A stretch of 64,000 nt of DNA from Streptomyces marispadix (GTDB lineage Bacteria; Actinomycetota; Actinomycetes; Streptomycetales; Streptomycetaceae): the NCBI RefSeq assembly GCF_022524345.1, contig NZ_JAKWJU010000002.1, positions 4,502,501-4,566,500 of the forward strand. Reading direction: 5' to 3'. Under the pieces are notes generated by a model, which was given only the letters and a program-made list of their open reading frames with translations, did no database searches and was not told the DNA's origin. Position numbers and translations under genes: made by a program. Below are positions 7,927 to 16,743 of the stretch, in pieces (within the stretch, counting starts at the first letter, position 1; the number at the start of each line of letters is the position of its first letter).

Positions 7927-8613
7927 TCACGCCTCGCGCTTGACCGCGCAGAGCAGGCCGTCCCCCACGGGCAGCAGCGACGGCACGAGCGCCGTGCTCT
8001 CCCTTACGGCGCCGAGGAGTTCACGGAGCCTGCGCACCTCGGCGGGCTGGGCCGCGGAGTCGACCGTACGGCCGTTGGCGAAGACCCCCTCGAAGCAGAC
8101 GAGGCCGCCGGGCCGCAGCAGACGCAGCGCCTCGGCGAAGTACTCCAGGCACTCCGCGCGGTCCCCGTCGCAGAAGACCAGGTCGTAGCCGCGGTCGGCC
8201 AGGCGCGGCAGTACGTCGAGAGCGGAGCCGGGGATGAAGCGTGCGCGGTTCCCCGCGAACCCGGCGGCGCGGAAGGCCTGCCGTGCGAACTGCTGCAACT
8301 CCGGGTCGGTGTCGACCGTGGTCAGCACGCCGTCGGGTCTCATCCCGGCCATCAGATGGATGCCGGAGACGCCGGTGCCCGTACCGATCTCGGCGACGGC
8401 CTTGGCTCCCGCGGTGGCGGCGAGCAGCCGGAGCGTGGCACCGGTCGCGGCGGACACCGCGCGCACGCCCGCCTGCTGAGCCCGCTCGCGGGCCCAGCGA
8501 AGCGCCGTGTTCTCGGCGTCGTCGACGAGTTCGGCGCCGTAGGCGTCGGCGAACGCCCAGCTCGACTGCCGGTTGCCGGTAATGGCCCTCTCCTGTCCCC
8601 GTCCTCCACGCAA
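7927..8613 (-). CDS. SAM-dependent O-methyltransferase (Methyltransf_3-like)
   Basis: The class I methyltransferase has motif I VAEIGTGTGVSGIHL, the acidic motif TTVDTDPEL, FCDGDRAECLEYF and LRPGGLVCFEGVF. It resembles the Rv1220c-type family that lies next to sigE in mycobacteria. The start is uncertain. A TTG at 8613 opens the frame but has no ribosome site. Close family members, as I recall them, begin at the equivalent of TGNRQ; here that point is an ATT at 8583 preceded by AGGAGAGG. The gene is divergent from the sigma-factor gene. The substrate is unknown. Confidence 0.85.
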   Translation of the reverse strand: MRGGRGQERAITGNRQSSWAFADAYGAELVDDAENTALRWARERAQQAGVRAVSAATGATLRLLAATAGAKAVAEIGTGTGVSGIHLMAGMRPDGVLTTVDTDPELQQFARQAFRAAGFAGNRARFIPGSALDVLPRLADRGYDLVFCDGDRAECLEYFAEALRLLRPGGLVCFEGVFANGRTVDSAAQPAEVRRLRELLGAVRESTALVPSLLPVGDGLLCAVKREA

Positions 8614-8783
8614 CGGTGACTGTATCCGCTGCCCCGGGAACCCGCTGATGGGACCGAGCGTTGTAACGGGGTGGAAGGTGCGAGGGGGGTGCCGGGCAAT
8701 TGCGAGCGACGGCTGTGAAGCAGGAAGAGCTGGACCGGGAGCCGGTCAAAAGTGCTTATCCGGAGCTAACGGGCGAGGTGGCT

Positions 8784-9557
8784 ATGGTTGGTGCTCCACT
8801 GGACACCACCAGAGCCGACAGGGGAGGTGCGGCTGCTGTCCGGGATCGTGGAATGCTCCGTCGTTTCCGCAGGTCGCCGGACGAGCCGAAATCCGTGACT
8901 GACACCGCTGACCAGGTCCGCCCCGCCGATTCCGCGACCACGGCGACTTTCGACACCGATGCGGACAGCCAGGCGTGGACCCCTCCTTCCTGGGAGGAGA
9001 TCGTCAGCACTCACAGTGCGCGGGTCTACCGCCTCGCCTACCGCCTCACCGGCAATCAGCACGACGCCGAGGACCTCACCCAGGAGGTCTTCGTCCGCGT
9101 CTTCCGTTCCCTTTCGACGTACACGCCGGGGACTTTCGAGGGCTGGCTGCACCGCATCACCACGAACCTCTTCCTGGACACGGTGCGCCGTAAGCAGCGC
9201 ATCCGCTTCGACGCCCTCGCCGACGACGCCGCCGAGCGTCTGCCCAGCCGTGAGCCCACGCCGCAGCAGCACTTCAACGACACCCACTTCGACGCCGACG
9301 TCCAGCAGGCGCTGGACACCCTCGCGCCGGAGTTCCGTGCCGCGGTGGTGCTCTGCGACATCGAGGGACTGTCGTACGAAGAGATCGCCGCCACGCTCGG
9401 CGTGAAGCTGGGGACCGTGCGCAGCCGCATCCACCGGGGGCGCTCGCAGCTTCGCAAGGCGTTGCAGCACCGCTCTCCCGAGGCGCGTGCGGAGCAGCAG
9501 CGCGCGCTGAGCGCGGCGGCCTCCGCAGTGGGGAGTGGGGAGGTCGGTGCCGCGTGA
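8784..9557 (+). CDS. sigE: ECF sigma factor, SigE-like
   Basis: This 257-residue ECF sigma factor has a disordered N-terminal 65 residues. Sigma region 2 ([20 protein letters not shown] then [12 protein letters not shown]) binds the -10 element and melts DNA. A linker leads to sigma region 4 ([20 protein letters not shown] then [20 protein letters not shown]). The closest functional analogue by context is mycobacterial SigE, with an O-methyltransferase upstream and an anti-sigma gene and tatB downstream. The ATG at 8784 has GAGGTGG upstream; a TTG at 8700 would add 28 residues. The stop overlaps the next start (GTGA), which couples translation with the anti-sigma factor. Confidence 0.92.
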   Translation: MVGAPLDTTRADRGGAAAVRDRGMLRRFRRSPDEPKSVTDTADQVRPADSATTATFDTDADSQAWTPPSWEEIVSTHSARVYRLAYRLTGNQHDAEDLTQEVFVRVFRSLSTYTPGTFEGWLHRITTNLFLDTVRRKQRIRFDALADDAAERLPSREPTPQQHFNDTHFDADVQQALDTLAPEFRAAVVLCDIEGLSYEEIAATLGVKLGTVRSRIHRGRSQLRKALQHRSPEARAEQQRALSAAASAVGSGEVGAA

Positions 9558-10570
9558 GTGGCACAGGCATGGGTGGCAGAGCCACGCAGCAGGACAGAGA
9601 ACTCACCCCGGCCGAGCAGCATCTCGGCGACCGGCTTGCCGCGCTGATCGACGGCGAGCTGGGGCATGACGCACGCGAGCGTGTGCTGTCGCATCTGGCT
9701 ACCTGCCGGGGCTGCAAGGCGGAGGCGGACGCACAGCGCCGAGTGAAGAACGTCTTCGCGGACACGGCGCCCCCGCCTCCCTCCGACGGTCTGCTGGCGC
9801 GCCTTCAGGGCCTGCCGGGCACCGGCCCGGGAGACGGCCCGTACGACGGGATGGCATCGGGGAACGACGGGCTGAACCTCCCGGCGCGCGGCCCCCGGGG
9901 CACGGGCGGCGATCCCGCCCGCACATCAGACCCTGCGGCGCACGCGGAGTCCGGCGGTTCCGTGTGGGCCCTCGACCAGTTGCGGGGAGGGCGCGCGGGC
10001 AGTCTGCTCTCGCCGGGCCGCGGCTTCCGTGTCCATGAGTTCGAGCGGCTCTCGTCGCGCGGCAGGCGCTTCGCCTTCGCCGCCGCGGGTGCCGTATCGC
10101 TCGCGGCGCTCGCCCTCGCGGGCGGTGTGGGCGCGAGCGGCACCGCCGGGAGCGGGCCCTCCGTGGCGAAGGGCGACTCCGGTACGGCTGCGGCCAGTTC
10201 CGTGCGCTCGGCGGCGTCGGGCGGAAGCAGCGACCGCGAGCGCCGCCGCCGTGACGCCGGCGGCGCCCAGGACGCGGTGAGCGGCACGGTGCTCAGCGTG
10301 AGCGCCACGTCCGGCGACAGCGCGGGTGCGTCACTGAAGGCGGGTCGCGGCATGGGACTTCACCGCGGCGCTCCCTGGGCGGCGCCCACGGCTCCTCCCG
10401 AGGAGGGCCCGGGGACCGGCTCGGGAGCTCCGCTGCCTCTGCTGCGCGAGGCGTTCTTCAGCTCTTACGCCTCGGGTTCCTACGGCCATGGCTCGTACGG
10501 ATTCTCAGCCTGGCGGAAGAGCACGCCACCGCCCTCACCCGTCACCACGGCGGCACCGCCGCGCCGCTGA
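9554..10570 (+). CDS. Zinc-type anti-sigma factor (RseA-like), membrane-anchored
   Basis: This 338-residue protein starts with a zinc anti-sigma domain ([20 protein letters not shown] then CRGCK, the HxxxCxxC signature) that should bind and hold the sigma factor encoded just upstream. A long linker leads to one transmembrane helix ([20 protein letters not shown], about residues 175-195). A low-complexity Ser/Gly/Pro-rich exterior follows with no recognisable sensor domain. Four-base GTGA overlap with the sigma gene supports stoichiometric co-translation. Cys redox change or proteolysis could release the sigma factor; this is inferred from the family. Confidence 0.88.
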   Translation: MSGTGMGGRATQQDRELTPAEQHLGDRLAALIDGELGHDARERVLSHLATCRGCKAEADAQRRVKNVFADTAPPPPSDGLLARLQGLPGTGPGDGPYDGMASGNDGLNLPARGPRGTGGDPARTSDPAAHAESGGSVWALDQLRGGRAGSLLSPGRGFRVHEFERLSSRGRRFAFAAAGAVSLAALALAGGVGASGTAGSGPSVAKGDSGTAAASSVRSAASGGSSDRERRRRDAGGAQDAVSGTVLSVSATSGDSAGASLKAGRGMGLHRGAPWAAPTAPPEEGPGTGSGAPLPLLREAFFSSYASGSYGHGSYGFSAWRKSTPPPSPVTTAAPPRR

Positions 10571-10869
10571 GCCGGTGGCCGCAGCCGCGGGGGCCCGACG
10601 ACGCGAGCGGCCCAGGGCCCCGGGGGGCACACACCGTCCCTGCCCCGCCCGTCCCAAGTCCCGCCGGGCGAGGGAGACTTACCGCACACGCATCGCACAG
10701 CAGACGGCGGGACCGCACCTTGGTGGGGCGCTCCCGTCCGCTCGATCCCGTAGCCGTACGGCCTTTCGTACGGATGCCAAGGCGGGCTCCCACCGCGGAG
10801 GGCACTGCGGGTACCGTGAGACGGGGCCGTAGGCCGCCCGCGAACGCATCAGGATGAGGGAGCTGCAAG
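10571..10869. other. Intergenic gap where htrA would be expected
   Basis: The 299 bases between the anti-sigma gene and tatB contain no convincing gene; open frames have random-looking composition. In mycobacteria a HtrA-like serine protease gene occupies this slot. I see no remnant of a GNSGG-type protease motif in any frame. The end holds the GGGAG ribosome site of tatB. Confidence 0.5.
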
Positions 10870-11361
10870 GTGTTCTTCGATATAGGACCCCTAGAGCTGG
10901 TCGCGCTCGTCATCCTCGCGATTCTGGTGTTCGGGCCGGAGAAGCTGCCCAAGGTGATCCAGGACGTGGCCGGTTTCATCCGGAAGGTCCGCCAGTTCTC
11001 CGACAACGCCAGGGAGGACATCCGCTCCGAGCTGGGGCCGGAGTTCAAGGACTTCGAGTTCGAGGACCTGAATCCGAAGACCTTCGCCCGCAAGCATCTG
11101 CTCGACGGCGACGACCTGGGCATGAAGGAGATCCGCAACACCTTCGACTTCCGCGACGATATGGCGGAGGTCACAGACGCGGTGAACGGCACCGAGAGCG
11201 TCGGCGCCCGCGGTTCGGGAAGCGGCGGCAGCGGCAGCCGTACCAGTCTCAGCAAGGGCGGCACCGCCACCGGGCTCGGCTCCGCCGATCCGCTCAGCAA
11301 GGAGAGCACGGGGGAGCGCCCGAAGGACGATCCGCCGCCGTTCGATGCCGACGCCACCTGA
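10870..11361 (+). CDS. tatB: Sec-independent (Tat) translocase subunit TatB
   Basis: This 163-residue protein starts with the TatA/B signature: a short hydrophobic N-terminal helix (IGPLELVALVILAILVFGPE), then an amphipathic helix starting KLPKVIQDVAGFIRKVRQ and a charged tail. The GPE/KLP hinge is typical, and its length and position after a SigE/anti-sigma pair indicate TatB rather than TatA. It would assemble with TatC in the membrane to receive folded twin-arginine substrates. The GTG start at 10870 follows GGGAG. The C-terminal 60 residues are low complexity. Confidence 0.92.
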   Translation: MFFDIGPLELVALVILAILVFGPEKLPKVIQDVAGFIRKVRQFSDNAREDIRSELGPEFKDFEFEDLNPKTFARKHLLDGDDLGMKEIRNTFDFRDDMAEVTDAVNGTESVGARGSGSGGSGSRTSLSKGGTATGLGSADPLSKESTGERPKDDPPPFDADAT

Positions 11362-11578
11362 ATCTTTCGGGTCACATCTCCGTGCGCATGCGCAACGCCC
11401 GCATCATCCGCTTCAAACGGGTCACCTGAGAGGCGCATCTCACGTCCCTGATGAAGGGCCGTTGTTTGGTCATGCCCGAAACGGCGGACCCGGGTGGCTA
11501 TCCTCCCTGTGTCCGGGGTTCGCCGTCCGAGGGGGGCAGGCTGCCCGTGGCACAGGGCATTGAGGAGGCGTCGCGCAC

Positions 11579-12232
11579 ATGGAGACGACGAGTCGGGTGG
11601 CCGGTGAACCCGGGCCCGCCGCACCGGGAGAAGCCGGTGGCGAGCGGGCTGTGGACGGGTTTCTGACGGCTTCCTTTCCGTGGTACGGCCTCGACGAGGC
11701 GTTTAACGGGCCTCGCTGGCTGATGCAGGTCGGTACGACGGCGGACGGCACCGTCGAGCACGGTTCGACAGGGCACGGCGAAGTGCCCTCGCTCAAGGTC
11801 GAGGCGAATCCGGACAACCAGCGTTTCGCGGTCACCGTCACCGTCGCGAGCCGCCCCGTGCGGCGCAGCGCGGACGGCACCGGCGTGCTGGAGGCGACAT
11901 CCGTGTCCACCGCCGCGTGGCTGGCGGGCTCGGGTCTGCTGTCGTGCACCTGGCCGCAGGAGATGGAGCGCGGGCTGCGTCAGGACTGGCTCGACCAGCA
12001 GACCGGGGTCGCGTGGGAGCTGGCCGACGACCTGGGCGGCCCGGGATGGTCCACGCTGACCCTGCCGGTGGACGGCGTTCCGACCGACTTCCACTACCGC
12101 GAGTCCGAGTACGGGTGGGTGCTCGCGGGCGCCGCGCAGGAAGGCGTGCACATCGGGGCCTACGGGCGCGGCATGAGCGCCTACGGGCTGGGCTTCGCGG
12201 TCGTCAAGGACATCACCAGCTATCAGCAGTGA
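11579..12232 (+). CDS. Conserved hypothetical protein
   Basis: This is a 217-residue soluble-looking protein without signal peptide or membrane helix. A GAGGAGG site about 11 nt before the ATG at 11579 supports the start. Recognisable segments are FPWYGLDEAFNGPRWLMQVG near the N-terminus and YGWVLAGAAQEGVHIGAYG near the C-terminus, but I cannot connect it to a named family. Codon use is typical of the region. It converges on mrp across a shared terminator. It looks like a real Streptomyces-type conserved gene of unknown function. Confidence 0.75.
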   Translation: METTSRVAGEPGPAAPGEAGGERAVDGFLTASFPWYGLDEAFNGPRWLMQVGTTADGTVEHGSTGHGEVPSLKVEANPDNQRFAVTVTVASRPVRRSADGTGVLEATSVSTAAWLAGSGLLSCTWPQEMERGLRQDWLDQQTGVAWELADDLGGPGWSTLTLPVDGVPTDFHYRESEYGWVLAGAAQEGVHIGAYGRGMSAYGLGFAVVKDITSYQQ

Positions 12233-12337
12233 CCGCGCGTTCCCGTATCGCGGCCGAGTCGGCCCGTGGCTCGGTCCGTAGTACGGCTCGCGCATGACGC
12301 CGTGTTAAGCCCGTGCACGGCGCCGTGTGAAGCACGC

Positions 12338-12375
12338 GAGGGGCGCCCCGGATTCAGCGATCCGGAGCGCCCCTC
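12338..12375. terminator. Bidirectional hairpin terminator between convergent genes
   Basis: A 16-bp stem with one mismatch (12338-12353 pairs with 12360-12375) encloses a 6-nt loop. It lies between the stops of the hypothetical gene and mrp and can serve both strands. Confidence 0.75.
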
Positions 12376-12396
12376 ATCCGCACAATCGGCGTGCCG

Positions 12397-13584
12397 TCAG
12401 AACTTGTTGGACGGCGTGAGCCCCAGCGACATTCCGGACAGGCCGCGCTGCCGTGCGCCGATCTTGGCCGCCACCGCGCGCAGTGCCGAACCGGCGGGCG
12501 AGTCCGGGTCGCTGAGCACGACCGGCTTGCCCTCGTCGCCGCCCTCGCGCAGGCGCAGATCGATGGGGACGGCGCCCAGCACCGGGACGTCGGTGCCGGT
12601 CGTCTTCGTAAGGCCGTCGGCGACCCGTGCCCCGCCGCCCGTACCGAAGACGTCGACCATCTCGTCGCAGTGCGGGCAGGGCATGCCGGACATGTTCTCG
12701 ATGACGCCGACGATCTTCTGGTGCGTCTGTACGGCGATGGAGCCGGCGCGCTCCGCGACCTCGGCGGCGGCCTGCTGAGGCGTGGTCACGACGAGGATCT
12801 CGGCGTTGGGTACGAGTTGTGCGACCGAGATGGCGATGTCGCCCGTGCCGGGTGGCAGATCGAGCAGCAGCACGTCGAGGTCGCCCCAGTAGACGTCCGC
12901 GAGGAACTGCTGGAGCGCGCGGTGCAGCATCGGGCCGCGCCAGACGACCGGGGCGTTGCCGGGCGTGAACATCCCGATCGAGATGACCTTCACGCCCTGT
13001 GCCGACGGCGGCATGATCATGTCCTCGACCTGTGTGGGACGGCCGTCGGTGCCCAGCATCCGCGGTACGGAGTGGCCGTAGATGTCGGCGTCGACCACGC
13101 CCACCTTCTGGCCCTCGGCGGCCAGCGCCGCGGCCAGGTTGACCGTCACCGACGACTTGCCGACGCCGCCCTTGCCGGAGGCCACGCAGTAGACGCGGGT
13201 CAGCGATCCGGGCTGGGCGAACGGCACTTCACGCTCGGCCTTGCCGCCGCGCAGCGAGGCGGCCAGCTCGCGCCGCTGCTCGTCGCTCATCACGTCGAGC
13301 TCTACGGAGACCCGTGTGACACCTGCCACACCCTGCACGGCCTCGGTGACGTTCGCGGTGATCGTCTCCCGCAGCGGACACCCGGAGACCGTCAGATAGA
13401 TCCCCACATCGACGGCCCCGTCGGGCGCGATGCCGATCGACTTCACCATGCCCAGGTCGGTGATCGGCCGGTGGATCTCCGGGTCGTCGACCGTCGCGAG
13501 CGCGGCACGTACTGCGTCCTCGGTGGGAGGGGTCGCAGAGGGATCCCCCTCCCGTACGGACTCTGGGGGAGTGTCGGTAGCCAT
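12397..13584 (-). CDS. mrp: Mrp/NBP35-family iron-sulfur cluster carrier ATPase
   Basis: The 395-residue protein has an N-terminal MIP18/DUF59 domain (residues about 15-95, with SGCPLR). A P-loop NTPase domain follows, with the deviant Walker A ASGKGGVGKSS, DADIYGHS, and the metal-site motif NMSGMPCPHC (CPxC), which holds a transferable Fe-S cluster at the dimer interface. It would load clusters onto apo-proteins in the cytoplasm. The ATG at 13584 lies 6 nt after TACCAT (leaderless). A TTG at 13590 is rejected because it falls in that spacer. Confidence 0.93.
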   Translation of the reverse strand: MATDTPPESVREGDPSATPPTEDAVRAALATVDDPEIHRPITDLGMVKSIGIAPDGAVDVGIYLTVSGCPLRETITANVTEAVQGVAGVTRVSVELDVMSDEQRRELAASLRGGKAEREVPFAQPGSLTRVYCVASGKGGVGKSSVTVNLAAALAAEGQKVGVVDADIYGHSVPRMLGTDGRPTQVEDMIMPPSAQGVKVISIGMFTPGNAPVVWRGPMLHRALQQFLADVYWGDLDVLLLDLPPGTGDIAISVAQLVPNAEILVVTTPQQAAAEVAERAGSIAVQTHQKIVGVIENMSGMPCPHCDEMVDVFGTGGGARVADGLTKTTGTDVPVLGAVPIDLRLREGGDEGKPVVLSDPDSPAGSALRAVAAKIGARQRGLSGMSLGLTPSNKF

Positions 13585-13590
13585 GCGCAA

Positions 13591-13596
13591 ATGGTA
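13591..13596 (-). promoter_or_regulatory. -10 box TACCAT for leaderless mrp
   Basis: On the minus strand, TACCAT is followed by TTGCGC and then the ATG of mrp (6-nt spacing). No Shine-Dalgarno sequence is present. Confidence 0.55.
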
Positions 13597-13718
13597 CGGC
13601 CGTGCGCCGGGCGGGCCGAAGGCGCGGGTCTGCGGTGCGCGTCACCCGGCGCTCACGCCCCGCGTGGCCCTGCACTCACCGCCGCCGGGCCGCGGTCACC
13701 GGCCGTCGGGCCGCGCAC

Positions 13719-14396
13719 TCATCCGCCGTCGGGCGGGCCTCCCGTGCGGGCGGCCGTCCTCTCCGCCGGCCGCTCCTGCCGCCCTTGCTGCTCCAGGTCC
13801 TTGACCAGTTCCTGTAGTTCCGAACGGATCCAGTCGCGGGTGGCGACCTCGCCGAGGCCCATACGCAGCGAGGCGATCTCGCGGGTGAGGAACTCGGTGT
13901 CGGCGATGCTGCGTTCGTTCTGCCTGCGGTCCTGCTCCAGATTGACCCGGTCCCGGTCGTCCTGGCGGTTCTGCGCCAGCAGGATCAACGGGGCCGCGTA
14001 CGACGCCTGTAGGGACAGGGCGAGCGTCAGGAAGATGAAGGGGTACTCGTCGAAGCGCAGCGGCGCGGGCAGCAGCACGTTCCAGGCGATCCAGACGGCG
14101 ACGACGAACGTCATCCAGACGATGAACCGGCCAGTGCCCAGGAAGCGTGCGATCTCCTCCGACAGGCGGCCGAAGGCTTCGGGGTCGTACTCGGGGAGCA
14201 CCCTGCGCCTCGTCGCCCGCGGCACGTCGAGGCGGCCGCGTGTGCTGCGCTCCCGCTCGCGTTCGCGGGCCTCCTCGCGTTCGCGGTCCCTGTCCCTCTC
14301 GCGTTCCAGCTCCAGTTCCAGGTCGCGTTCGCGGGCGCGGTCCCTGATCTCCCTGATGCGGTCCCTGATGCGGTCCCGGTCCCGTTCAGCCGCCAT
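13719..14396 (-). CDS. DUF1003 membrane protein
   Basis: This 225-residue protein has a strikingly charged N-terminal 50 residues made almost only of Arg, Asp and Glu. Two transmembrane helices follow (FIVWMTFVVAVWIAWNVLL and YPFIFLTLALSLQASYAAP) and then the DUF1003 signature LILLAQNRQDDRDR and a helical tail. It starts inside the end of the MgtE-like gene (11-nt overlap) with GGAGGGGG as ribosome site, so both are one operon. DUF1003 has no established biochemical role, but the pairing with an MgtE-N/CBS protein suggests an ion-homeostasis function. Confidence 0.85.
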   Translation of the reverse strand: MAAERDRDRIRDRIREIRDRARERDLELELERERDRDREREEARERERERSTRGRLDVPRATRRRVLPEYDPEAFGRLSEEIARFLGTGRFIVWMTFVVAVWIAWNVLLPAPLRFDEYPFIFLTLALSLQASYAAPLILLAQNRQDDRDRVNLEQDRRQNERSIADTEFLTREIASLRMGLGEVATRDWIRSELQELVKDLEQQGRQERPAERTAARTGGPPDGG

Positions 14397-15729
14397 GCCG
14401 TACGACCCCCTCCGTACGCGGACCGCCGGCGGAGGGCAGCCGCTGGGCGGCCTCCTCCCGCCAGTCGTCCGGCAGCAGATGGTCCAGTACGTCGTCGACG
14501 GTGACGGCGCCCAGCAGATGCCCGCCCTCGTCGACGACCGGTGCCGCCACGATGTTGTACGTGGCGAGATAGCTGCTGACCGCGGGCAGCGTGGTCTCCG
14601 GCGGCAGCGGCCGCAGATCCGTGTCGACGATCGAGGCGACGAGGGTGAACGGCGGGTCCCGCAGCAGCCGTTGGAAGTGGACGACGCCCAGATACTTGCC
14701 GGTGGGCGTCTCGTCGGGCGGGCGGCAGACGAAGACCTGCGCGGCCAGCGGTGCGGGCAGGTCGGCGTTGCGCACCCGCGCCAGCGCCAGGGCCACGGTG
14801 TCGTCGGGCTGGAGCACGATGGGCTCCGTGGTCATCATGTTCCCGGCCGTGCCCTCCTCGTAGGACAGCAACCGCCGTACGGGCGCCGCGTCCTGGGGCC
14901 GCATGAGCTGGAGCAGCCGCTCCTTGTCTCCCTCGGCGAGTTCGGAGAGCAGGTCGGCGGCGTCGTCCGGGTCCATGGCCTCCAGCACGTCGGCGGCGCG
15001 CTCGTCGGCCAGCTCGTCGAGGAGTTCGACCTGGTCGTCGGTGGGCAGCTCCTCCAGTACGTCGGCGAGCCGGTCGTCGTCGAGCGCCGCCGCGACCTCC
15101 ATGCGGCGCTTCGGGGAGAGGTGGTGGACGGTGTTGGCGATGTCCGCGGGGCGCATGCGTTCGAAGGTGGACAGCAGCGTCGCGGCGCCCTGCTCCTTCT
15201 CCTCCAGTGAGAAGCCGGTCACGGCCGACCACTCGACGGTCAGCGTCTCGCCGCGACGCCGTAGCGCGCCGGTCTTGCCGCGGCGCCCGCGCCGTACGAA
15301 GACCTTGTCGATCTGCCAGTCGCGCCGCGACGGGAGCTGCTGGATGCCCACGTCGAGCACGGTGACCTGCTCACCGGTCTCCACCAGGGTCACCTGACGG
15401 TCCAGCAGCTCACCCAGTACGAGCGTCTCCGCGGGGCGCTGTTCGAAACGGCGCATGTTCACCACGCCGGTGGTGATGACCTGGCCCGACTCGACGCCCG
15501 TGACCCGCGTCATCGGCAGGAACACCCGCCGCCTGCTGACCACTTCGACGACGAGACCGAGCACGCTCGGCGGCCGTTCGCCGCGCGGGCGGTCGCCCGC
15601 CCCGGGGACGGGCTGGCCGCGCAGCATCACGACGACGTCGCGCACCCGGCCCACCTGGTCGCCGTTGGGATCGAACACGGCGATGCCCGACAGGTGCGAG
15701 ACGAAGACCCGGGACGCGCCTGCGGCCAT
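14386..15729 (-). CDS. Soluble MgtE_N plus CBS-pair protein with PRC-barrel start
   Basis: This 447-residue protein has a PRC-barrel-like N-terminal region (VFVSHLSGIAVFDPNGDQVG). Next comes an MgtE intracellular N domain of superhelical repeats (RLADVLEELPTDDQ, ADVLEAMDPDDAADLLSEL) and then two CBS domains (about residues 290-420, MTTEPIVLQPDDTV and VDDVLDHLLPDDW). The five-helix channel part of true MgtE is missing, so it is not a magnesium transporter itself. It may sense Mg2+ or nucleotide. The next gene is DUF1003, and corA lies 1.6 kb away. Confidence 0.87.
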   Translation of the reverse strand: MAAGASRVFVSHLSGIAVFDPNGDQVGRVRDVVVMLRGQPVPGAGDRPRGERPPSVLGLVVEVVSRRRVFLPMTRVTGVESGQVITTGVVNMRRFEQRPAETLVLGELLDRQVTLVETGEQVTVLDVGIQQLPSRRDWQIDKVFVRRGRRGKTGALRRRGETLTVEWSAVTGFSLEEKEQGAATLLSTFERMRPADIANTVHHLSPKRRMEVAAALDDDRLADVLEELPTDDQVELLDELADERAADVLEAMDPDDAADLLSELAEGDKERLLQLMRPQDAAPVRRLLSYEEGTAGNMMTTEPIVLQPDDTVALALARVRNADLPAPLAAQVFVCRPPDETPTGKYLGVVHFQRLLRDPPFTLVASIVDTDLRPLPPETTLPAVSSYLATYNIVAAPVVDEGGHLLGAVTVDDVLDHLLPDDWREEAAQRLPSAGGPRTEGVVRHGG

Positions 15730-15907
15730 CGGTCGGGCCTCCTCGTACGTCCGCGCTTCGGTGCATACACACCCTTTGCCGCCTTCAGCCTAGCCTGGTC
15801 CCGCCTCGTCGGACCGTGCGCGATGGTCCGGACGGCTGCCGTCCGGACCCTGCCCGTGGCCCCGGTAGGGTGCGGTTCCCCGGCTCGATCTCCAGGAGGT
15901 TGCCGAC

Positions 15908-16669
15908 GTGGTTGGACGCGCCCGCACAGGAGGAAGCACGGTCCTCAGGGGGGCCGTCTGCGTGGGACTCGGCATTGCACTGGCCGCTTGCGGGATGAGC
16001 GATCCCGACGAAGGCACCAACGGGGTCGGCAAGCTCTCCGCGGCCAAGATCGAGAAGAAGGCACGTACCGCCGCCGAGAGCGCCCGCTCGGTGAAGCTGT
16101 CCGGCTCCGTCGTCAGCAAGGGCCGTACGTACGAGCTGAACATGCACCTCAAGCGCGACGGAGCCATGGGCAAGGTCGCGGCGAAGGGCGGTTCGACGTT
16201 CTGGCTGCTGCGCGTCGGAAAGGAGCTGTTCCTCAAGGCCGACGCCGGTTTCTGGGCACGGCAGGGCAAGGGCGGCAAGCGGCCCTCCAAGTCCGACGTG
16301 CAGGCGGCGGGCAAGCTGGACGGCAAGTTCGTGAAGGTGCCCTCGGGCGACCCTGCGTACAGGCAGCTCAGCGGCTTCGCCGACATGCGTGTGCTGCTGG
16401 AGGGGCTGATGGTGCTGAGCGGCGAGCGGGAGACCGGCGACCGCGGCGAGGTCGGCGGCGTCAGGACGGTACGAGTACAGGCGGGCGGCGGCAGCGGCGG
16501 GATCGTCGACGTCTCGCTGCTCGGCACTCCGTATCCGCTGCGCATCGAGCGCGCGGGCGGCGCCGGCACCCTCGAACTCGACGACTGGAACAAGGACTTC
16601 GCGTTGAAGCCGCCGGCGAAGCAGCAGGTCGTGGACTACGGGAAGAAGATCTTCGCGGACAAGGGCTGA
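15908..16669 (+). CDS. Lipoprotein of the LppX/LprG-like type, function unknown
   Basis: This 253-residue protein starts at GTG 15908 after a perfect AGGAGG site. A signal peptide ends in the lipobox LAAC (Cys near residue 28), so it should be acylated and anchored outside the membrane. The mature domain begins with helical KIEKKARTAAESARSVKLSG and continues with beta-rich segments (LNMHLKRDGAMGKV, TFWLLRVGKELFLK), a layout reminiscent of lipid-carrying LppX/LprG folds. That comparison is structural inference only. TAGGGT lies about 40 nt upstream as a possible -10 box. Confidence 0.78.
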   Translation: MVGRARTGGSTVLRGAVCVGLGIALAACGMSDPDEGTNGVGKLSAAKIEKKARTAAESARSVKLSGSVVSKGRTYELNMHLKRDGAMGKVAAKGGSTFWLLRVGKELFLKADAGFWARQGKGGKRPSKSDVQAAGKLDGKFVKVPSGDPAYRQLSGFADMRVLLEGLMVLSGERETGDRGEVGGVRTVRVQAGGGSGGIVDVSLLGTPYPLRIERAGGAGTLELDDWNKDFALKPPAKQQVVDYGKKIFADKG

Positions 16670-16671
16670 GC

Positions 16672-16703
16672 CCAGGCCTCGGGGCCCGGGCCCCGAGGCC
16701 TGG
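16672..16703. terminator. Perfect 32-base inverted repeat terminator
   Basis: CCAGGCCTCGGGGCCC is followed directly by its reverse complement. It sits between the convergent lipoprotein gene and the gene ending at 16744 and probably ends both transcripts. Confidence 0.8.
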
Positions 16704-16743
16704 CGCTGTGAGGCCCGGCCGAGCGGTGCCGGTCTCCGCTGGA

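Noticed and set aside
8614..8783. SigE-type autoregulatory promoter (GGAAC...GTT)
   Set aside because: GGGACC near 8650 is only a loose match and spacing to a GTT-like box is not convincing.
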